DNA of 64,000 nucleotides. Origin: JANQOH01 sp965242575 (GTDB lineage: Bacteria > Pseudomonadota > Alphaproteobacteria > UBA7887). Of the stretch, positions 58,939 through 64,000 are shown one piece after another. A program made the translations under genes and the position numbers. The notes under the pieces were generated by a model. That model was given only the letters and a program-made list of their open reading frames with translations, did no database searches and had not been told where the DNA came from. Position 1 is the first letter of the stretch. Every line of letters begins with the position of its first letter. The stretch lies in assembly GCA_965242575.1 (NCBI GenBank), contig OZ251461.1, forward strand, positions 620,001-684,000, in the 5' to 3' direction.

Positions 58939-58974
58939 TCAGGAGAGCACGGCGACTCAGGAGAGCACGGCGAC
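58939..58974. repeat. 18-bp tandem duplication at the stop codon of the enolase-superfamily gene
   Basis: TCAGGAGAGCACGGCGAC occurs at 58939-58956 and again at 58957-58974. The second copy holds the stop codon and last codons (VAVLS) of the gene at 58957-60066; the first copy repeats them just beyond the stop. Confidence 0.85.
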
Positions 58975-60066
58975 CGTCTTCGACCGGATCAGGTCGAAGT
59001 CGATCCCGGCGCCGATCCCGGGCCGGTCGGGGGCGTGCGCGAGGCCGTCCGCGTCGATCTCGATGTCGTCGACCACGCCGTATTTCTGCGCGCCCTCCGG
59101 CAGGATGACCTCGAAGAAACTCGTGTTCCGGATCGCCGCGATGACGTGCAAATTGGCCCAGTTGTTGTGCGAATTGCCGCCGTGGTGGACCTCGTAGTTC
59201 ATGCCGAACGCCTCGGCGAGGCGCGCGGTCTTGAGCACCGGGGTAATGCCGCCCTTCACCGCCACGTCGCCGCGCAGGTAGTCGGTGGCGCGCATCGTTA
59301 TCCATGGGACGTAGGAGGTGAAGCCGCCCGGCGAATACTCCGTCGCCATCAGCGGGATGTCGAGTTTCTCGCGCAATTTCGCGCAGTTGTAGATGTCGTC
59401 GTCGGCGAGCGGGTCCTCGTACCAGTGGAAGCCGAGCGCCTCGATGGCGCGCCCGACGCGGATCGCCTCCTCGTAATCGTAGCTCCAGGTGGAATCCAGC
59501 ATGACGGGGAAATCGTCGCCGACCGCGGCGCGCACCGCCTCGCACACGGCGATATCCTCGCGCCAGCGCGCCGGCGGGTGGATCTTGTAGCCCCGCCAAC
59601 CCGCCGCCTCGTGGCGCGCCGCCTCCTCGGCGTAGGCCTCCGGCGATGGCAGCACGGCGGAGGAGGCGTAGGCGGGAACGCTGTGGCGGAAGGTGCCGAT
59701 CAGGCGGTGGACCGGCATGTCCGCCGCCTTGCCGGCGATGTCCCAGAGCGCCACGTCGAGCGCGCCTATGGCCCGCCACGAAACCGCGCGGCGGCGCGCC
59801 AGCAGGCGGTGGTGCAGCGCCTCGCGGTCGAGCGGGTCCTGCCCCATGAGCATCGGCTTGAGGTGGCGGATCGCCGCTTGCGCGTCGTTGTCCGCGCCGT
59901 TCATCGCGCTGCCGAGGAAGGCGTGGCCCACCGGCCCCGAATCGGTCGACACGGCGACGAGGCCGAGCTGGCTCTTGCCGCCGAACCGCCCGGTGAGCCG
60001 GCCGTAGGCGGTGGCCGGGATGTCGTCCCAGGCGAACAGCGTGACGGTGACGTCGTCGATCTTCAC
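58957..60066 (-). CDS. Enolase superfamily (mandelate racemase-like) dehydratase or racemase
   Basis: A 369-residue enolase-superfamily enzyme. In place of KxK the second strand has RGYKIHPP (Lys-x-His); metal ligands are in MLDSTWSYD, WYEDPLADDD and TEYSPGG, and the late histidines in EVHHGGNSHNNW. The pattern fits a sugar-acid dehydratase subgroup, distinct from the member at 37.6 kb. GTG 60066 is the start. The C-terminus is duplicated beyond the stop (18-bp repeat). The cupin gene leaves divergently. Confidence 0.88.
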   Translation of the reverse strand: MKIDDVTVTLFAWDDIPATAYGRLTGRFGGKSQLGLVAVSTDSGPVGHAFLGSAMNGADNDAQAAIRHLKPMLMGQDPLDREALHHRLLARRRAVSWRAIGALDVALWDIAGKAADMPVHRLIGTFRHSVPAYASSAVLPSPEAYAEEAARHEAAGWRGYKIHPPARWREDIAVCEAVRAAVGDDFPVMLDSTWSYDYEEAIRVGRAIEALGFHWYEDPLADDDIYNCAKLREKLDIPLMATEYSPGGFTSYVPWITMRATDYLRGDVAVKGGITPVLKTARLAEAFGMNYEVHHGGNSHNNWANLHVIAAIRNTSFFEVILPEGAQKYGVVDDIEIDADGLAHAPDRPGIGAGIDFDLIRSKTVAVLS

Positions 60067-60166
60067 GGGCGCTCTCCCTCGCGCGGGGCCTTCGGACCCG
60101 GCAGTGTAGCCGCCGCGCCGCGCCTGGGCCATCATGCGGCGAACGGCGCAGACGCGGGAGGAGGCG

Positions 60167-60670
60167 ATGAGCGACGAGGAGAGGGGCGCGCGGGGCGAGG
60201 TCGCGGTCAGCCCGCCCGACGCCGGCGAGAGTTACTGGCAGCCCGTTCCGGCCAACGGCTGGGCGGAGGCGAAGATCTCATGGCGCGGCGGTCCGCGCGT
60301 GTCCGGCTTTTCGTCGGGCGTCCAGGTCATCGCGCCGGGGGGGTACGTCCGCGAACACCGCCACGGGCGCGAACACGAGTTGCTGTTCTTCTATTCCGGG
60401 CGCGGGCGCGTCGAGACGGGCGGCGAATCGCACCCCGTCGCCGAGGGCGCGATGATGTTCATCGGCCCCGGAAACCCGCACCGGATCGTCAACGAGGGCG
60501 CGGACGACCTGAAGATGATGTGGGTGCTCATGCCGGGCGGTCTGGAGGATTTCTTCGCGGCCATCGGCCGCCGCCGGACTCCGGGCGAGCCGCCCCCGGC
60601 GCCGTTCCCGCGTCCGGAGAACGCGGAGGAGATCGAGCGCGCGACGGTCTTCGCCCCGCTCGCGGACTGA
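60167..60670 (+). CDS. Cupin-domain protein
   Basis: A 167-residue single cupin. REHRHGREHELLFFYSGRG carries the first metal motif and GPGNPHRIVNEG the second. The start at ATG 60167 is chosen because GGGAGGAGGCG precedes it; an ATG at 60134 is in frame. It is divergent from the enolase-superfamily gene and may act in the same sugar-acid pathway. The stop is 18 bases before the 40-bp repeat array. Confidence 0.85.
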   Translation: MSDEERGARGEVAVSPPDAGESYWQPVPANGWAEAKISWRGGPRVSGFSSGVQVIAPGGYVREHRHGREHELLFFYSGRGRVETGGESHPVAEGAMMFIGPGNPHRIVNEGADDLKMMWVLMPGGLEDFFAAIGRRRTPGEPPPAPFPRPENAEEIERATVFAPLAD

Positions 60671-60687
60671 CGCGCGGCGGGCGGCCC

Positions 60688-60925
60688 ATATTATCGTTCG
60701 GCGATATATGGCGCGTCCGCGCGCGCCATGTTATCGTTCGGTGACATATGGCGCGCCCGCGCGCGCCATGTTATCGTTCGGTGACATATGGCGCGCCCGC
60801 GCGCGCCATGTTATCGTTCGGTGACATATGGCGCGCCCGCGCGCGCCATGTTATCGTTCGGTGACATATGGCGCGCCCGCGCGCGCCATGTTATCGTTCG
60901 GTGACATATGGCGCGCCCGCGCGCC
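60688..60925. repeat. 40-bp tandem repeat, six copies, in front of the fic gene
   Basis: Units begin at 60688, 60728, 60768, 60808, 60848 and 60888. Copies 2-5 are identical; the first has a few changes and the last is slightly shortened. Each unit holds ATGTTATCGTTCGGTGACAT, an imperfect dyad, followed by a GC-only alternating tract (GGCGCGCC then CGCGCG). No spacers are present. The array ends about 24 bases before the Fic ATG (60949). Confidence 0.95.
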
Positions 60926-60948
60926 GACCCCGGTGAGTATCGCGCCGC

Positions 60949-62115
60949 ATGTCCAGCAAGGACGACCCGCCCGGCCATCGCGCCGGGCGCTACGTGAGAC
61001 AGCCCGGAGGCTACAGGGCGTTTCTTCCGAACCCCTTGCCGCCGAAACCGCCGGTGCGTCTGGAAGGCCGCCTGCAAGGCCTGTTGTCGGCGGCCGACCG
61101 CGCCCTGGGCCGGCTCGACGGCGCCGTCCAGACCCTCCCCGACGCCGACCTTTTCATGCGGATGTATGTGAGCAAGGAGGCGGTGCTCTCCAGCCGGATC
61201 GAGGGAACGCAGAGCTCCCTCAACGACGTGCTCGCCGCGGAGGCGCGGCGGGTCGCGCCGAACCGATCCGGCGACGTGAGGGAGGTGAACAATTACGTGG
61301 AGGCGATGAATTACGGGATCGGGCGGCTGCCGCGCCTGCCGCTGTCGATCCGCCTGATCCGGGAGATGCACGAGAGGCTGCTGCGGGACGCGCGCGGCGG
61401 CCATGCGGCGCCGGGCAGTCTGCGCGAGTCGCAGAACTGGATCGGGGGAGCCTCCCCGGACGACGCGATTTTCGTCCCGCCGCCGCACCGGGAGGCGGCG
61501 CGGGCGCTCGGCGACCTCGAAACCTTCCTCCACCGCCGCGACGACGTCCCGGCGCTCGTCAGGATCGGGCTGGCTCACGCCCAGTTCGAGACCATCTATC
61601 CCTTTCTCGACGGAAACGGACGCATCGGGCGTCTTCTGATAGTGTTTCTTCTGTGCGAAAAGAAAATTCTCACGAAACCCGTCCTGTACATATCCAATTT
61701 CTTCGTGCAGAACCGGGCGGAGTATTACGACCGCCTCCAGACCGTTCGCGACACCGGCGATTGGGAAGGCTGGCTGGCGTTCTTTCTGCGCGGCGTGGAA
61801 AGCGTGGGGAACGAAGCGGCGGCGACGGTGCGGCGGATTCTGGAACTGCGGGAGGCGCACCGAGCCGCCGTCACCGGACGCCTGGGCCGGGCCGCCGCCA
61901 ACGGCCACCGCGCGCTCGAGGGGCTCTACCGGCGGCCTTATGCGAAGGTCTCCGACGTCCAGGAAATGGCCGGGCTCAAGAGCTACGCCGCCGCCAACGC
62001 CCTGGCCGCCCGTCTGGCCGCCATCGGAATCCTCGAGGAACTCACCGGCCAGAAGCGCAACCGCCTGTTCGCCTATCGCCAATACATCCGCATTTTCGAG
62101 GACGATCCGGAGTGA
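60949..62115 (+). CDS. Fic-domain protein with N-terminal inhibitory motif and C-terminal winged helix
   Basis: A 388-residue Fic enzyme, which normally adds AMP (or another nucleotide) to proteins. The catalytic motif HAQFETIYPFLDGNGRIGR starts at His210. An inhibitory segment SSRIEGT at 81-87 supplies the glutamate (Glu85) that blocks ATP in class II Fic proteins, so the enzyme is self-restrained. The C-terminal ~90 residues resemble a winged helix (VSDVQEMAGLKSYAAANALA). ATG 60949 lies just after the 40-bp array. No antitoxin gene accompanies it. Confidence 0.92.
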   Translation: MSSKDDPPGHRAGRYVRQPGGYRAFLPNPLPPKPPVRLEGRLQGLLSAADRALGRLDGAVQTLPDADLFMRMYVSKEAVLSSRIEGTQSSLNDVLAAEARRVAPNRSGDVREVNNYVEAMNYGIGRLPRLPLSIRLIREMHERLLRDARGGHAAPGSLRESQNWIGGASPDDAIFVPPPHREAARALGDLETFLHRRDDVPALVRIGLAHAQFETIYPFLDGNGRIGRLLIVFLLCEKKILTKPVLYISNFFVQNRAEYYDRLQTVRDTGDWEGWLAFFLRGVESVGNEAAATVRRILELREAHRAAVTGRLGRAAANGHRALEGLYRRPYAKVSDVQEMAGLKSYAAANALAARLAAIGILEELTGQKRNRLFAYRQYIRIFEDDPE

Positions 62116-62122
62116 CCGCGCG

Positions 62123-63643
62123 TCAGGGCGCCGCCCAGCCGGGAAGAACGCCGGCCTCCACCCCGAAGGCGAGGCGGACGGCGGTGTAGGCGACCAGGGT
62201 CGCCGCCGCTATGCCGACCAGGTTCACCCAGATTCCGCCGCGGATCAGCTGCGGAACCGTGATGTGGCCGCTCGCGAACACCACCGCGTTGGGCGGAGTC
62301 GCCACCGGCATCATGAAGGCGCAATTCGCCGCCAGCACGGTGGGGAAGACCAGCAGGAGCGGGTTCTCGCCGATGCCGACGGCGATCCCGGCGACGATCG
62401 GCAGGAAGGTCGAGGTCGTCGCCGTGTTGCTCGTCAATTCGGTGAGGAAGATGATCAGCGTCACGATGGCGAGGATCACCGCCAGAGTCGGCAGCGCCGC
62501 CACCCCGGAGGTCGCATCGCCGATCCAGCCGGCGAGGCCCGAACTCTTGATCCCCGCCGCGAGGGCGAGGCCGCCGCCGAACAGCACCACCACCCCCCAG
62601 GGGATCTTCGCCGCCCACTCGCCGCTCATCGCGAACACGCCCTTGCGCGGCTCCACGGGGACGACGAACAGAGCCACCGCGACCGCCATCGCGATGCTGG
62701 TGTCGTTCAGCGCGAGCCCGGGCAGCAGGTCCGCCAGCAGCGGGCGGAACACCCACAGGAACGCGGCCGCGCCGACCGCCAGGGCGACGACGCGCTCGCC
62801 GCGCGACATCGGCCCCATCTCCGCCAGCTGGGCGCGGATCAGCCCGGCATGCCCCTCTATCGGCGGCATGCGCATCGGGAACGCGACGCGGGTGAGCACG
62901 AGCCACGCGGCCGGCAGCATGATCGCCACCATCGGGACGCCGACCGCCATCCACTGCGCGAAACCGATCTCGTAACCGTAGGTCTCGCTCATGAAGCCCG
63001 CCAGCACGGCGTTCGGCGCGGTGCCGATCAGCGTTCCGCTGCCGCCGATGGTGGCGGCGTAGGCGACGCCGATCATCAGCGCGGTGGCGAAGTTGCGCCG
63101 CGCCGCCTCGTCGCCCGGCCGGCGCGGTGCCCCGTCGCGCAGCAGGTCGATGACCGACAGCGCGATCGGCAGCATCATGATCGTCGTCGTGGTGTTGAAC
63201 ACCCACATGCTCGTCAGGCCGCAGGCCAGCATGAAGCCGCCGACGATGTTCTCGGGCCGGCTGCCGACTTGCGAGACGATGAGCAGGGCGATCCGCCGGT
63301 GCAGGCCCCAGCGCTGCATCGCCAGCGCGATGATGAAACCGCCGAGCAGCAGCAGGACCACGCGGTGCGCGTAGGGCGCGGCGGTCTCGTCTAGCGGCAG
63401 CACGCCGAGCACCGGGAACAGAGCCACCGGCAGCAGCGCCGTGGCCGAGAGCGGGATCGCCTCGCTCACCCACCACACGGCGACGAGCAGGGCGACGGCG
63501 GCGCAGTGCCAGCCCGCGGCGGACAGGCCCTCGGGCGCCGGCAGCGCCTCGATCGCCACGAATACCGCCGCGCCGAGCCACAGCCCGACCTTGCGCTTGG
63601 CGGTGAAGGCCGGCTCCGCGCCGCCGTTCGCCGAGTCGCTCAT
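62123..63643 (-). CDS. SLC13-family anion/dicarboxylate carrier (DASS type)
   Basis: A 506-residue sodium-coupled carrier for dicarboxylates or related anions. Eleven or twelve hydrophobic helices are visible. The two substrate loops MWVFNTTTTIMMLPI and TELTSNTATTSTFLPIV match the paired SNT motifs of the family (the first reads N-T-T), and TPPNAVVFASGHI follows. ATG 63643 is the start. It is convergent with the fic gene (7 bases apart). Confidence 0.9.
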   Translation of the reverse strand: MSDSANGGAEPAFTAKRKVGLWLGAAVFVAIEALPAPEGLSAAGWHCAAVALLVAVWWVSEAIPLSATALLPVALFPVLGVLPLDETAAPYAHRVVLLLLGGFIIALAMQRWGLHRRIALLIVSQVGSRPENIVGGFMLACGLTSMWVFNTTTTIMMLPIALSVIDLLRDGAPRRPGDEAARRNFATALMIGVAYAATIGGSGTLIGTAPNAVLAGFMSETYGYEIGFAQWMAVGVPMVAIMLPAAWLVLTRVAFPMRMPPIEGHAGLIRAQLAEMGPMSRGERVVALAVGAAAFLWVFRPLLADLLPGLALNDTSIAMAVAVALFVVPVEPRKGVFAMSGEWAAKIPWGVVVLFGGGLALAAGIKSSGLAGWIGDATSGVAALPTLAVILAIVTLIIFLTELTSNTATTSTFLPIVAGIAVGIGENPLLLVFPTVLAANCAFMMPVATPPNAVVFASGHITVPQLIRGGIWVNLVGIAAATLVAYTAVRLAFGVEAGVLPGWAAP

Positions 63644-63691
63644 GAGGTCCCCCGCTCCGCCCGGCCGATCCGCCCGCGACCGGGCGCGCCG

Positions 63692-64000
63692 CTATTCCGT
63701 CTTGTCGTCCGCCGCCGCCGCCGCGGCGCGCGCAGCGCGCGGGTTGCCGGGAACGACGTTCGCTTGCGCCGGGCGGTAGCCGAAACTGCGCGCCACCTTG
63801 TAGGCGTTTTCGGCGCGGTTTTGCCAGCGCACCACCTGCTGCTGGTGCCGCGCCCGCTCGGAGGACCGCTTCGCCTCGGTCAGCGACAGCAGCACGTAGG
63901 CGTCGCCGATATGCTTGTGCAGCCGCGCCCGCTCGCGCGGGAAGGCGTCGACGTCGAAATACCGCTTCGCGTCCTCCAGCGTCTCGACGGCCCGCAGCAG
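63692..64000 (-). CDS. Unknown protein, C-terminal part only
   Basis: The frame enters from the right edge and ends at 63692 (TAG). The visible 102 residues are helical and charged (LLRAVETLEDAKRYF..., LHKHIGDAYVLLSLTEAKRS) with an alanine-rich, acidic tail (RAARAAAAAADDKTE). The pattern is TPR-like, but no family is certain. The first visible ATG-free codons show that the start lies outside the window. Confidence 0.6.
   Translation of the reverse strand: MLRAVETLEDAKRYFDVDAFPRERARLHKHIGDAYVLLSLTEAKRSSERARHQQQVVRWQNRAENAYKVARSFGYRPAQANVVPGNPRAARAAAAAADDKTE

Noticed and set aside
60688..60925. CRISPR array
   Set aside because: The 40-bp units are contiguous without spacers and there are no cas genes.

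Overview
The window is 64 kb of very GC-rich chromosomal DNA, most probably from an alphaproteobacterium. The evidence is the block rho - mnmE - mnmG - rsmG - parA - parB (all on the minus strand, 42.4-55.5 kb), a MucR/Ros-type regulator, polyhydroxyalkanoate genes and near-consensus parS sites. The parABS locus suggests a position near the replication origin. The genus cannot be named from the sequence. Many genes start with GTG or TTG and overlap their neighbours by 4 bases (ATGA or GTGA).

Layout. 0-3.8 kb: the end of an RND efflux pump and a zinc alcohol dehydrogenase. 3.8-5.65 kb: a lower-GC ATPase + PIN-like nuclease pair, the first defence candidate. 5.7-9.4 kb: an SDR and a thiamine-diphosphate enzyme, then a retropepsin-like protein with a DUF5678-like partner. 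9.4-12.9 kb: modC-modB-modA (molybdate uptake) and an aroE-like gene. 12.9-14.2 kb: a cupin and a crotonase. 14.3-22.1 kb: an accessory island with a BrnA/COG2865 chimeric pseudogene, vapB with a broken vapC, an intact higBA, an unusual 37-bp repeat/palindrome array, an AlbA_2 (Schlafen-type) protein, a second degenerate vapB split by a 119-bp MITE-like element, a GIY-YIG protein and a single-chain type IIL (MmeI-like) restriction-modification enzyme. 22.1-26.8 kb: the glycine-cleavage operon gcvT-H-PA-PB behind a tandem glycine riboswitch. 26.8-27.4 kb: a relBE pair with a frameshifted toxin. 27.6-30.1 kb: infC (apparent AUA start) and thrS, followed by acyl-CoA and oxidoreductase genes to 32 kb. 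32.1-34 kb: a promoter, a 16 x 13-bp repeat and a TbpB-like surface lipoprotein. 35-36 kb: two divergent NHLP-type RiPP-precursor-like genes and a tiny membrane protein, followed by rnpB (RNase P RNA). 36.5-42.3 kb: an LpxR-like outer-membrane deacylase, an enolase-superfamily enzyme, a SLATT-like membrane protein with a MucR-like regulator, and a penicillin-acylase-family lipoprotein. 42.4-50 kb: parBA-rsmG-mnmG-[HEPN + DUF262]-mnmE. 50-55.5 kb: a ferredoxin, a DUF255 thioredoxin-like protein, ogt, a quinone oxidoreductase and rho. 55.8-58.9 kb: a third NHLP-type precursor, an AhpD-like protein, phaB and a phaC-like gene. 59-64 kb: a second enolase-superfamily enzyme, a cupin, a 6 x 40-bp repeat array in front of a Fic protein, an SLC13 carrier and the end of an unknown gene.

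Three things stand out. (1) Candidate defence modules are spliced into housekeeping neighbourhoods; the HEPN + DUF262 pair sits exactly between mnmE and mnmG and its stop codon overlaps the mnmG start. (2) There are three NHLP-leader peptides with strong, similar promoters but no visible modification or export genes. (3) Several tandem-repeat arrays lie just upstream of single genes (lipoprotein, fic, higBA), and toxins have repeatedly decayed while their antitoxins remain. All functional statements rest on motif recognition by eye; no database search was run.
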